From: Oreohelix idahoensis
Lineage: Eukaryota; Mollusca; Gastropoda; Stylommatophora; Oreohelicidae
Assembly (NCBI GenBank): GCA_024509875.1
Contig: JAMPIV010012225.1
Coordinates: forward strand, 62,001-126,000
Length of the DNA stretch: 64,000 nt
Direction: 5' to 3'
Below, piece after piece: positions 38,437-48,856 of this stretch. The position numbers and the translations under genes are program-made. Each line of letters starts with the position of its first letter. Position 1 is the first letter of the stretch. The notes under the pieces were generated by a model, which was given only the letters and a program-made list of their open reading frames with translations, was not told where the DNA came from and did not search any database.

Positions 38437-38700
38437 AGCGTACGATTGGCGGAATCGAATAGAGCATTTGCCTCTTGCTGGAAAGTTACCAGGTTCAAGG
38501 ATTGAGACCTGTTAACGCCACACCCCAGTCTACCCAGTTTTAAATTGATACCTAACTCTGTTCTTGAGTTCGGGAAGGAAGGCAAAGACAGAAAGGAACG
38601 GAACTGGTCACTCCACCTCATAAAAGTGGAGCTAGAATAGTGAATCTCTAACATTTCACTCCCCTATGGTAGTATCTGCTGTTAGACTAATTTTCCTTTA
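38437..38700 (+). mobile_element. tRNA-derived SINE with conserved central domain
   Basis: The tRNA-like head has a degenerate A box (tcgaatagagcatttgcc region) and B box CAGGTTCAAGGATTGAGACC (38490-38509). The central domain follows: gttaacgccacaccccagtc, gggaaggaaggcaaagacag, gaactggtcactccacctca, ctctaacatttcactcccct and atctgctgttagac. Fragments of the same domain occur at 1105-1300, 11583-11775 and 38341-38432. Cephalopod Ceph-SINEs also share a central domain, but whether this one is theirs cannot be decided here. Confidence 0.7.
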
Positions 38701-38777
38701 TGTACATGAAACAAAAGAAAGTTCGACTCTATATACGCATGTCACTAATTACACAGCCCTACAACAACAACAAAATT

Positions 38778-38877
38778 TTTTGGTGCCAAACATTTTACTC
38801 TTGATTGTACATAAATGAGGACTGCTCAATCCAAATATCACATTTAATTGTCTGTAGCAGCTCTAGTTTTTGAGATA
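38778..38877 (+). repeat. Left terminal inverted repeat (100 bp)
   Basis: Begins ttttggtgccaaacatttta and ends ctctagtttttgagata. It pairs with the reverse complement of 40991-41090. Confidence 0.8.
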
Positions 38878-38900
38878 CAGACATTTTTGTATTTCATTAA

Positions 38901-38969
38901 TACAGGGTGACCCAAAAAAAATGGGCCCGCGCGCGCACTTTTTTTTTGGGGGGGGGGGGTCACCCTGTA
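38901..38969. mobile_element. Palindromic 69-bp MITE-like element with TA ends
   Basis: TACAGGGTGACCCAAAAAAA (38901-38920) faces its inverse complement TTTTTTGGGG...GGTCACCCTGTA (to 38969) around a GC-rich loop (gggcccgcgcgcgcac). CAGGGTG-type ends flanked by TA are characteristic of mariner/Tc1 elements, so this may be a minimal mariner-derived miniature element. It lies inside the larger transposon and is not part of its TIR. Confidence 0.7.
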
Positions 38970-39160
38970 TTATTACAATATTTTCTTTATAAGGCTATGT
39001 AAAAAAAAAACTATTGCTGTCTAGTCCTTTACAAAAGAAAACTGCTTGTTTACTCTCAGTTTCAGTTTTCCAAGAATCTTCCCAGAATTGCCTTTTTTAG
39101 ATTTTAAGCCACTGCATGCATGTTAGTATGCTACTTATTTTATTATACTTCTGACAGAGA

Positions 39161-40835
39161 ATGGCATCATCTTCAAGAAGAGCATGTTTTCTTTCACCGC
39201 ATTTATTTTGTTATATTTGTGGAGAGTACACTTTCAAAGAAGAACACAGGAAGCATATTACTGTTTTTGTGAAAAAGGCATACTTTGCTTACTTTAAAGT
39301 AAAACTAGGTGACCAGGACAAGTCTTCGGCTCCTCGTATTGTTTGCAAAACATGTGTTGAACACCTGCGACAGTGGACTTGTGGGAAAAGAAAATGTTTA
39401 AAATTTGAAATTCCAATGGTTTAGAGAGAGCCCAAGAACCACTATGATGACTGTTATTTCTGTGTTGTGAATATTAAGGGAATTAATGGAAAAAATCACA
39501 AAAAGTGGAAATATCCAGATTTAGATTCTGCCAGGCGACCTGTTCCACACGGAGATGACATACCAATTCCAACTTTCAGTCAGATTTCGGATTCCCTGCT
39601 AGAAGATGAGACAGCAGTGGCGTGTGGAACAACAAGTGACAGTGATAGTGATTTCGAAGATGATTTTTCAGATGCTCAACGCTTCGACCAGCTTGAACTA
39701 AATGATCTAATCCGAGATCTATATCTCTCCAAGGAATCTTCAGAACTTTTGGCTTCAAGATTGAAAGAAAAAAATTACTGACTGCTGAAACAAAGGTTAC
39801 ATGCAAGGTTTTATTCCATTCTTTTGTAAAGAAAACAACCTTGTGTTATGTACTAATGTAGGAGGTCTTGTTAACAAAATGGGTGTAAGTTATACACCAG
39901 ATGAGTGGCGACTTTTCATTGACAGCTCTAAAAGCAGTTTGAATGGTGTTCTCTTACACAATGGTAACAAATATGGCCCAATTCCAATTGCTCATTCTAC
40001 TACAATGAAGGAGGAGTATGCTACAATAAGCACAGTTCTGGAAGAATTGAAGTATTTAGAACATAACTGGATAGTTTGTGTAGATCTTAAAATGATGAAC
40101 TTCTTGCTTGGCCAGCAAATATGATTCACCAAATATCCATGCTTTATATGTGTGTGGGATAGCAGGGCAAAAGATATGCACTGGACAAAGAAACAGTGGC
40201 TGTTGAGGGGTGAATTTAAAGTTGGAGAAAAAAATATTGTCAATAAGCCTCTCATTGATCGAAAAAGAGTTCTACTGCCACCATTACATATAAAGCTTGG
40301 CTTGATGAAGCAATTTGTTAAGGCACTGAACAAAGATGGTACCTGTTTTAATTACTTATGCAGAAAGTTTCCAGAATTGAGCATAGACAAACTTAAAGCT
40401 GGAATTTTTGATGGACCTCAAATTAGAAAGTTAATAAACGATCCAAATTTTATTGATTCCATGAACAAAACAGAGTCCACAGCCTGGTCATCATTTGTTT
40501 TAGTTGTGCAAAACTTTCTGGGTAACTTTAAAGCAGACAATTATTCTGAATTAGTTGGAAACATGCTGTCGAGTTTTTGTGAACTTGGATGCAACATGAG
40601 CATAAAATTGCACTATCTCCATAACCATTTACATTTATTTCCGGAGAATCTTGGCGACTTTAGTGAGGAGCAAGGTGAAAGATTTCACCAAGATATAAAA
40701 ACAATAGAAGAGAGATACCAGGGACTTTGGGATGCCCACATGATGGCTGATTACTGTTGGACCCTTAAGCGTGACTGTCCGGGCATATCACATTCCAGGA
40801 AGTCCTCGAAAAGATCCTTTTTGCGTGTTGACTAA
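39161..40835 (+). pseudogene. Uncharacterised zinc-binding protein family; possible DDE-type transposase
   Basis: Three frames together cover most of a protein of about 550 residues that I recognise as a multi-copy 'uncharacterized protein' of hydra, arthropods and molluscs. N-terminal Cys pairs (FCYICGEY, VCKTCVEHLRQW, DCYFC) suggest zinc binding. Lesions: TAG at 39422-39424 where Trp is expected, small deletions at 39776-39815, and TGA at 40122-40124 where Gly is expected. Three spaced acidic motifs could be an RNase H-fold triad. They are Asp in RLFIDSSKSS (39921), Asp in WIVCVDLKMMN (40083), and Glu in GDFSEEQGERFHQD (about 40668-40679). A CFIC...H motif follows the second Asp, as in the C/DxxH insert of hAT/MULE-like transposases. 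The triad is inference; the family match and lesions are seen. Confidence 0.8.
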
Positions 40836-40990
40836 ACAAGTGCTAGTGATAAAGTTCTATTACATTTTTGGTAATATATGCACAGTAATTACATATAATA
40901 TGAATGCAGACTAAAGTCAAAATGCCACTGATAGCACCTAACTCTAGGATTGTACATAACAATTGCCCTACTAATATGGTCATTCTTAGT

Positions 40991-41090
40991 TATCTCAAAA
41001 ACTAGATCTGATAGAAAAAATCTGATTACATTTTTGGAATCAGCAACCCAAAATTACCCACGAACAGCTATAAAATTTAAGGCACCAAAA
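40991..41090 (-). repeat. Right terminal inverted repeat (100 bp)
   Basis: The reverse complement begins ttttggtgccttaaatttta and ends atctagtttttgagata. It lies about 155 bp after the end of the gene. Confidence 0.8.
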
Positions 41091-41146
41091 TGTGTGTATA
41101 CCAGTGTTATAGGCTAATATCGGATATGGAAGCTTAGACGTATTTA

Positions 41147-41252
41147 ATAAAATGCCGTGCGGAAGTCAGATGTGTCGAGCCGAAAGGCGCAAATATCGCA
41201 GCCTTGCTGTAAACGGCGACACAGTCCTTTTCAGGATGAACGAGGAAGAAGA
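41147..41252 (+). mobile_element. Short LINE 3'-end insertion with TSD
   Basis: A 106-bp insertion flanked by perfect 11-bp repeats AGACGTATTTA (41136-41146, 41253-41263). Its sequence (gtgcggaagtcagatgtg, ccttttcaggatgaacgag, gaagaaga tail) matches 26686-26790. It ends in the GAACGAGGAAGAAG-type tail also seen after the I-like LINE at 30370. It is therefore a severely 5'-truncated LINE or a SINE borrowing a LINE tail. Confidence 0.8.
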
Positions 41253-41329
41253 AGACGTATTTAAAAAAAAAAAATCATATTGAAATACTAGAAATGTTTT
41301 TCCACATGTTGTGAATTCTGTTAATTACC

Positions 41330-42186
<857 letters not shown>

Positions 42187-42199
42187 CTAAGTTTTCATT

Positions 42200-42479
42200 T
42201 TTTTTTCTTAACCAGCGGCACTTGGGCTTTCAGCCCTTCGGCCCAATGACATGTCATTGCGAGCCTGTAGACTTTCCTTCCAACCCGGTCAGGAGCTCCT
42301 TCCCTTCTAACCCGGTCAGGAGCTCCTTCCCATCCACAGAGAGTTTATCTCAGGAGCCGTTCAGGTTATTCAGTCAAAATCCCGGTCGCTGACACTCCTT
42401 CAAATACGCACGCCCGGGCTTGAACCTTAAACACCTGATCGCCAGCGCAATGTGGTAACCATTACACCAGCGCGGCTCC
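42200..42479 (-). mobile_element. tRNA-derived SINE, minus strand, with TSD
   Basis: Same family as 37372-37664. The minus strand begins gggagccgcgctggtgtaat at 42479 and keeps A-box TGGTGTAATGG and a B-box-like GGTTCAAGCCCGGG. It ends in a short A tail at 42200. Perfect 13-bp duplications CTAAGTTTTCATT flank it (42187-42199, 42480-42492). It carries an internal duplication of about 30 bp (aacccggtcaggagctcctt twice, 42283-42332) absent from the 37372 copy. Confidence 0.93.
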
Positions 42480-42629
42480 CTAAGTTTTCATTAAAAGATA
42501 TACATTTGTGAACGATATAACGGATTACTGATTATTGATAACTGACGACTCACTGTTATTTTACGCAATAAAATATATGGACAATTTATTTTCTGGTTTT
42601 AGTGCAGCTGGTAAAAATAATATAAGTAG

Positions 42630-42900
42630 CTCCTGATGACGTCCACTTCTAATTATAGAGGTACCAGGTTCGATTCCCAGTGCAGGAAATATAATTTATG
42701 CAAATGTTTTTTCAGAACTAGTTGGTCCTAATGATGTCATTCTCTCCCCCCCCCCCCCTTTCCCCCACACACACCCTTTCCGGTCTCCTGGGTAGTGAGA
42801 TCGGATCAGTAGCTTTCTCGGTTAAGGGCGTAAAAATAGGAGATCCCGTGTGCAAGTTGGGCACGTTAAAAATCCCTCGTCAGTTGAAAATCGTAAAGAA
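42630..42900 (+). mobile_element. Probable SINE with tRNA-like head
   Basis: A perfect B box GGTTCGATTCCC (42668-42679) stands about 37 bases after an A-box-like tagctcctgatg (42629-42640). A non-tRNA body with poly-C and gttgggcacgttaaaaatcc (42857-42876) follows. Neither a target-site duplication nor a second copy was found. Confidence 0.45.
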
Positions 42901-43042
42901 AAAGCCATAAAGTCGCTGCCATGGCAAAATTTAAAAATTAGAAATCTACACACCCATAAAAATATTTATAGAACGTGTGATTCCTATATACGCACATTGG
43001 GATTCTCGCCAGTGCTACGGAGTTTGTGCACTGTGCTGAGAT

Positions 43043-45131
43043 AGTGAATAGATTAAGGTGAAGATCTGTCTCTGGAATGAGTGAATTCTCTAGTCCAGCC
43101 TATCTATACGACTATCTTTTGGTAATAGACAATCTATCCAACCTCCCTATAAATACAATTATAAGTTAACTACTCACGCACACACACAGTTATGTGACAA
43201 CAGGACTCACAGACGTGAAAACTATGGTAAATGGAGATTGGGGCTGGGGTGACCAACACTAAATAAATTAAGTTTTGTTTAGTTTATTATCACTTAAACT
43301 TATCACAACATCAAACATATATAGAAATCAATATAAATCAAGTGTTACAGATATAAGAAAATAACCCCATAAGTGCCCTCCCCTCTGTTGAGAAAAGATC
43401 CCACAAGAAGTTAATAACCCAAAAGGTCAAAGATTAACACTAGGGTATAGAATAGAAAGTAAAGCAAAGAACAACGTTCCTAGGTAATCTATCCCGTAAA
43501 ATAACAGTATTAGTGAACAAAAAAGAAGTGGGTACAATGATTATACAAAAGGAAATATTCATTCCTCTTTCTCTCACTCTGTCAATCTGTGGCCACATAC
43601 AATCTCACTTACCTACTAGTTGGTTAACAACCTCTTGAACGTAAACATCAGTGTACATGTAACATAATCCAGTGTTGTGCTTCTCCGAAGTGAGCCCCAG
43701 TTCCTCCACGAATAATTAATTTTCCTAATGGGGAACGCCTACTTTGGTGGTGCGTTATTGTATATGAAAATGTCACATCAGATAGTTCAGGTAGCAAAAT
43801 ATAAACCGCGATCTAGTGTTCACAGTAGACAGTACTTCCAATAGCTAAAGGAAACATCCGGTTGGTAAACTGCTTAAGAAAAAGGTGATGATGATGGTAT
43901 AGCCTATCGGTTTTCCTCTCTGGGGTTGAGTGCCGATTACGTAACAACGTAATTCCCTGGATAAATTCCCTTGGAAAACACGACTGTCAGTAGTCGGGAA
44001 AAATGTTATATATATAATTTTTGACCACAGCGGGCTGATACAATTGAATGCAAAAATCTGGGTATTTTGTAAGCCCCCAGTTACGATTATTTATTGTTTA
44101 TATTTTTGGTCTCTCTCTGGATGAAGCAAGAGAACCGCACAGGTCAACATCGAAGACCCAATAAGAATTGTTACTGGTGCTATTTAGAACGCTGGCAGCT
44201 GGTTTGTGATCAGTACTAAATTTAGGAAGAAAACAAAACATTTAACCACAATACCAATATCCTATCCTATCAAGCGTAAGGGGTAAGATCTCTTATCCTC
44301 TCCGTCATTTAATTAAATTAAAAGGCACATGTGTCTTAGCCTATCTTATCACGCTTCGCTCAACTCGTACAGATTCGGTTTTAGGTATGCACCTTTCCCC
44401 TCCCGCCCTGTAAAACACTCAGCGCACAATATCAGTGTTAATTTAATTATGACTACTTTAACAAATCTGTCACTTCGATTACGGAAACAACAGCAAATGG
44501 ATTGATTTGCCGTTGCCCTAAAGACGCCAATAGGCGTGATGGGAAACAATGGCAAAGAAAACCTATCTGCTGTTGCCCTAAGACGCCACTAGGCGTAATG
44601 GCCACTGACTGCTTTGACGGTCGGTGGCTAAGGACGGAAGAAGAAGAAGAACTTTAACAAATATCGCTTGACATTACTAGCTATCAGTTTCGCCACATGA
44701 TATTACACTAGTCATTTATATAATTACACTTAATGGATAGAAGTGAATTGTATTCCGTCAATTATCAGTCGCCTAGTGTATTATTTAGTCAGTTAAACAT
44801 CTCTTTCTGGGTGATAGCGGGTGATTAAATCTACTTTACAACTGGAAAAAATAGCTATGCGTTATTTAATACGCTAGTTTTAGCACTTAGAAAATCCCAG
44901 TGAATTATAATGATAAACTTAACACGTTAAATCGCGTAAATGCTAATTTCTATTACCGAATTCAGAAAGGAAACAATCTCCACGGAATGCTATAACACAC
45001 TCTCACTATGGCTCTAGAATCACGAGCTAGATTATCCAAAAATTTCAGAGCTACTAGATAACTGACTTCGAGAGAATGGAGTATTTATGCAGATTATGGT
45101 TTTATTTCTCTAACTGGTGCGACGATTCACA
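43043..45131 (-). mobile_element. LTR copy D: probable 3' LTR of the minus-strand Gypsy element
   Basis: Near-identical to 61911-63803 in the same orientation over about 1.9 kb, apart from the 196-bp insertion at 44467. On the minus strand it would begin TGTGAATCGTCG at 45131, with purines (aggacgaagg) just before it as a possible polypurine tract. It lacks the last about 104 bp present in copy E (61809-61910), so its 3' end is truncated or deleted. Position and orientation fit a 3' LTR partner of copy E once the plus-strand element 45741-55254 is removed. Confidence 0.7.
44467..44650 (+). mobile_element. Miniature RTE-derived insertion with TSD and empty site
   Basis: A 184-bp insertion flanked by perfect 12-bp repeats ACTTTAACAAAT (44455-44466, 44651-44662). 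LTR copy E has the empty site with a single ACTTTAACAAAT at 63323-63334. The insertion starts with tacggaaacaacagcaaatgg, similar to the RTE 5' UTR (15122-15142). It jumps directly to the RTE 3' end (gttgccctaaagacgccaat), a segment present twice in tandem, and ends gactgctttgacggtcggtg plus a (GAA)n tail. It is an internally deleted, non-autonomous derivative of the 14904-18220 family. Confidence 0.85.
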
Positions 45132-45735
45132 CCTTCGTCCTGCGGGGAAATCAGCGAGGTTTCTTTCGAAGATAAAAGATTTTCCTGATCGCTCGCTCGT
45201 GATGCCGAAACGACATCAAACAGACATGGGCCATGCGAACTAGTGCCCCTAGATCTATAGAGAGTTACGCCAACTATGTCAGAATCGAAAACGAGTCTGA
45301 ACGACGTAGACTCCATTTTCTGCTGGACAATACCAGGGCTAGTAGCGAGAATAAGCATCGAGTAAGAATTTTTTTTTTTTTAAATTAATGAAAATAAATA
45401 TCCCGTTCAACTTCTGATGGGTTATAATTAGGATATATTGTTTTAAATTCAAAATAATATGAACAACTGCCGATAAGAGAAAGTGGCACCACATTTGTCA
45501 AATCATTGTAAATAGGGACAATCACAATTACGCTTTTACGCTAAATAAATAAACAAACAAACAAAAAATAAAAAAATAAAAATAAAGACGAAACTCTGAA
45601 CAAGAATGATATTAAAATGGAGGGGTGTATAGACCTGGTGGTTACAGTTATATAACTGACTTTAACAGATATTTAATTGACTTTCCCCATTAAAAGTCAT
45701 ATGTATTGTAAGAGCAGCATTAGACCTTCACATTC
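45132..45735. other. Probable 3' non-coding part of the minus-strand Gypsy element
   Basis: Lies between LTR copy D and the insertion point of the plus-strand Gypsy element. It contains no RT or RNase H sequence. Assignment is by position only. Confidence 0.4.
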
Positions 45736-45740
45736 CCAGC

Positions 45741-46582
45741 TGTCGTGGTACGAGCTGTGTAAACACACTACTTTGTTAAATCCCTATGTCGAGAGCCCTG
45801 CCAATCAACGCACAGTTGCTGAACCGGAATAAATTACAAGAAGTTACGCCAGGAAAAAACTTAAGCCCTGTTTTTTCGGATGTGGGTCGTGGCCATCTTG
45901 TTCACGCAAGATGGCGGACGAAAACTGAATAAAATTAAGCTGTACGAGCAAAAGACGAAACTGCAGGAAACCAATCAGCTTGCTCCGCCAGGAACCAACC
46001 AAAAGCTTTGCTTAAGCATTCACCTACCTATATAATCGGGCGAGATTTTATGCAAAGGCACGCAACACCGAACACGAAGCCAGAGACGACCGACTGTGTG
46101 AGAGAAGCTGTCAACCTGATTTATTGCTTGCCTGAGAGCATTGACCTGCAGCCTGCTTCGCTAAGTCGAGTCAAAATCTGGCCTGTTTAAATCTTGGAGG
46201 GTTTTATTCGTGTCATAAAAACTGAGATCGTGGGTCGTCAGTCCAGCTGCCTGGAACTCCGCAGGAGCATAGAGATTGCACAGAATCTACATCTTTAGTC
46301 CCCCTCAGTCTTGGGTGGGCTAAAGGAACGATCTTCAGCCGGTTTTGTGTCAACCAAACCAAGAACTTCTAAGAGATGAGTACACATTAGTACCATTTCT
46401 GTCAGCATTGTGAGCAAAAATTAGTGTCAGTGACGAGAAAGTGATTTAGCGTAGAAAGAGACAATAATAACAGCATAGCTGATAAATGTTATATACTTAA
46501 TTAACAGCACAGCTGATACATTTACTTTTAATGATTAACAGCACAGCTGATATAAATTTGTTTCCTATAATTGGAAGACTTG

Positions 46583-46663
<81 letters not shown>

Positions 46664-47040
46664 TATGTGAATCATATGTAAACTTACATATCCATTACAT
46701 TCCATTTTTCAACATTCACCCTCAGCACAAGAGTAGATAGTGTATATACTAAATAAATAATAAGGAAATTGTATTTGAACGACTTGTCAATTTTATCTTT
46801 GTTAAGTAAAATTTGTTTCCTTGTTTATTAATATCACAGTTAGTTACACAGCGGAGGTGGCACTTTATGTCGGTCTCCTCTCTACTATTGTTTCGAGATC
46901 AGAACATTCACAGCCGTAACTAATTTGTGATACCAGTAGTTCTCTCAGACACTGGGGCTTCACCATTTTCTGCAGAAATTCTATTTCTGTAATTTTCAGT
47001 ACTATACTGACCTTAGAGCCAAATAAAACCTCACGCCACA
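45741..47040 (+). repeat. 5' LTR of Gypsy element 1 (1300 bp)
   Basis: TGTCGTGGTACG... to ...CTCACGCCACA. It is highly similar to the split 3' LTR. Differences include about 45 bp (ttacaagaagttacgccagg region, 45832-45880) and about 30 bp (gcagaaattctatttc region, 46972-47005) missing from the 3' LTR, and a (TA)n tract expanded here (46585-46659). Confidence 0.95.
46585..46659. repeat. (TA)n expansion inside the 5' LTR
   Basis: About 37 TA units. The homologous site in the 3' LTR (54894-54905) has about five. Confidence 0.95.
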
Positions 47041-47041
47041 C

Positions 47042-47061
47042 TGGGGGCTCGTTCTTGGGAT
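47042..47061 (+). promoter_or_regulatory. Primer-binding site (tRNA-Pro-like)
   Basis: Starts TGGGGGCTCGTTC two bases after the LTR. The TGGGGGCTCGT core is the classic complement of the tRNA-Pro 3' end. The following bases (ttcttgggat) are one to two bases longer than the standard site. Confidence 0.75.
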
Positions 47062-47326
47062 ATTTTTGTATTTCTTGAGCCATACTTAGTCTATTCATCT
47101 ATCTACACTCTATCTTGTGCCACCCATAGATAACATAAGGAAAATTTTTTTTTGAGAAATTCAATAATAGAATTTTTTATTGTTTTCTTAGGAGGAGTAC
47201 CATTTAGTACTCAGTAAATAGTTGATGCTCACAAAGTTGCACGTAAATTATTTGTTCATTTAATTAATTAAGTTTAATTATAATATTTGGTTATAGTAAA
47301 TTTACATACCCTATCTAAGTAACGCC

Positions 47327-48856
47327 ATGGCTGATCTAGTGAAGTTCAGGACTGCGATCATGCAGATGGGTAAGGAATTAAACATGACAGGTGATGCTCT
47401 TACTCAGTATGTCACAACAGAAGTGGACAAACACATGGATAGGGAAGAAAGAAAGTTGCAATTAGAGACAGAAGCCAAAAGACTGGAAGCTGAAAGAGAA
47501 CCCAAAAGACTGGAAGCTGAGAGAGAAGACAAAAGACTGGAAGCTGAGAGAGAAGACAAAAGACTGGAAGCTGAGAGAGAAGACAAAAGACTGGAAGCTG
47601 AGAGAGAAACCAAAAGATTAGAAATTGAAGCCAAGAAATGGGAGGCTGAAAATGAGGCAAAGAAAATTGAAGCTGAGGAAAGGAAATTACAAGCAGAGAG
47701 AGACCATCAGTTGAGATTAAAAGAGCTTGAAATTCAGGCAATTACTGGCAATAATGGTGGTAGCTCACCTCACTCTGAGAATAGCTCCATCCAGAGCACC
47801 TCAAGTGGGGCCATGAATTTTCATCTGGACCCATTTGTTGAGAAAGAAGACGCCATTGAGTCGTACCTGGATAGATACGAAAAACTTGCCACTACCTATG
47901 GCTTAGTGAAAGAGAAGTGGAGTCTTAAACTATCTCAGGGATTGAGAGGTGTGGCCTACGATGTATATTTGAAGCTCTCAAGAGATGAAAAAGAAGATTA
48001 CGAAATCCTGAAGCAGGCACTGCTTGTGAGATATGACAAGAACTCAGAATCATATAGAAAAAATGTCCGAACAGCTAAACTTCTTCCAGGAGAAAACTAT
48101 CACCAATTCTCTGCTAGATTGGAAACCTATTTGGAAAAATGGAGTAGTTTAGGAAAGTGTCAGGATCTGAAAGAAATGATAATGATGGAGCAAGTGAAAG
48201 AGTCCATGCCTCCAGAAATGAGAAAGTTTATCATGGAACAAGGAGCAGAGCGATTGGAAGATATTGTAACTGTTGCTGAGAGATATCAAGCAGCTCAGGC
48301 AGATTTATTAGGAAATAAGAAGAAGCAGGGGGAAAACTTCCAATCATCACAAAACTATTCCAAATGTGAACAAAAGGATCATAACACAAGAAACAAACAA
48401 AGATTTGACCAAAATGACAAAAACCCTCTAAGATCGGATAAGACACCTTACCGGAAGGAAGTAAAGTGGTGTAAAACGTGTCTAATGAGTAACCACAATA
48501 CTGCAGACTGCAGAAGGAACAACCCTCCTTATTACGCTGCGTGTCTCACAACAGGGAACAAGGGAAGGAAGGAACTGGCAAGTAGTCAGAATGACCTCCA
48601 TCATTCCCCTGTCTGTGAGGAAGTGACATGTAATGGCACTAAAATTCAGTGCTTATATGATTCAGGTTTGGAATTCGACTCAGTCGTGAGTGCAACCCTA
48701 GTGCACCCTGACCAACTTACCACAGAAACAGTGGACATACAAGGGGCAATGCAGGGAACTGGCACCATGACACTTCCCATAGCAAGGATCAACGTGAGAA
48801 CTCGCTATGTGGAAGGAGTGATAAGAGCAGCAGTAAGTGATGATCCAGAATATTGA
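47327..48856 (+). CDS. gag: Gag with coiled coil and zinc knuckle, fused to protease
   Basis: 509 residues. Residues 33-140 are a Glu/Arg-rich coiled coil built from imperfect repeats of RLEAERED/K units (at least four near-identical copies at nt 47500-47600). Residues 165-330 are a retroviral-type capsid: DPFVEKEDAIESYLDRYEKL, WSLKLSQGLRGVAYDVYLKL, YHQFSARLETYLEKW. A CCHC knuckle lies at 382-395 (CKTCLMSNHNTADC). Protease follows, with a DSG active-site triplet at 445-447 (CLYDSGLEFDSVV). The frame ends at 48856 through a frameshift: the continuation AAVSDDP..IYPLVIGCKYVF is in another frame. The homologous Gag is at 59887-60759. ATG 47327 (ccATGg) is the first in-frame start after the leader. 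Confidence 0.92.
   Translation: MADLVKFRTAIMQMGKELNMTGDALTQYVTTEVDKHMDREERKLQLETEAKRLEAEREPKRLEAEREDKRLEAEREDKRLEAEREDKRLEAERETKRLEIEAKKWEAENEAKKIEAEERKLQAERDHQLRLKELEIQAITGNNGGSSPHSENSSIQSTSSGAMNFHLDPFVEKEDAIESYLDRYEKLATTYGLVKEKWSLKLSQGLRGVAYDVYLKLSRDEKEDYEILKQALLVRYDKNSESYRKNVRTAKLLPGENYHQFSARLETYLEKWSSLGKCQDLKEMIMMEQVKESMPPEMRKFIMEQGAERLEDIVTVAERYQAAQADLLGNKKKQGENFQSSQNYSKCEQKDHNTRNKQRFDQNDKNPLRSDKTPYRKEVKWCKTCLMSNHNTADCRRNNPPYYAACLTTGNKGRKELASSQNDLHHSPVCEEVTCNGTKIQCLYDSGLEFDSVVSATLVHPDQLTTETVDIQGAMQGTGTMTLPIARINVRTRYVEGVIRAAVSDDPEY

Larger units (their letters stand above)
38778..41090 (+). mobile_element. Candidate unnamed DNA transposon with 100-bp TIRs (2.3 kb)
   Basis: An intronless, broken gene (39161-40835) of a widespread uncharacterised invertebrate protein family lies between 38778-38877 and 40991-41090. 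These two 100-base segments align as inverted repeats without any gap, with about 69 identical positions by my count. Identity is concentrated at both ends: the outer 10 bases (ttttggtgcc) and the inner about 19 (ctagtttttgagata region). Gapless pairing of both ends over 100 bp around a gene is not expected by chance and is the hallmark of a DNA transposon. I could not find a clear target-site duplication, so the exact termini may be off by a few bases. Confidence 0.75.
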
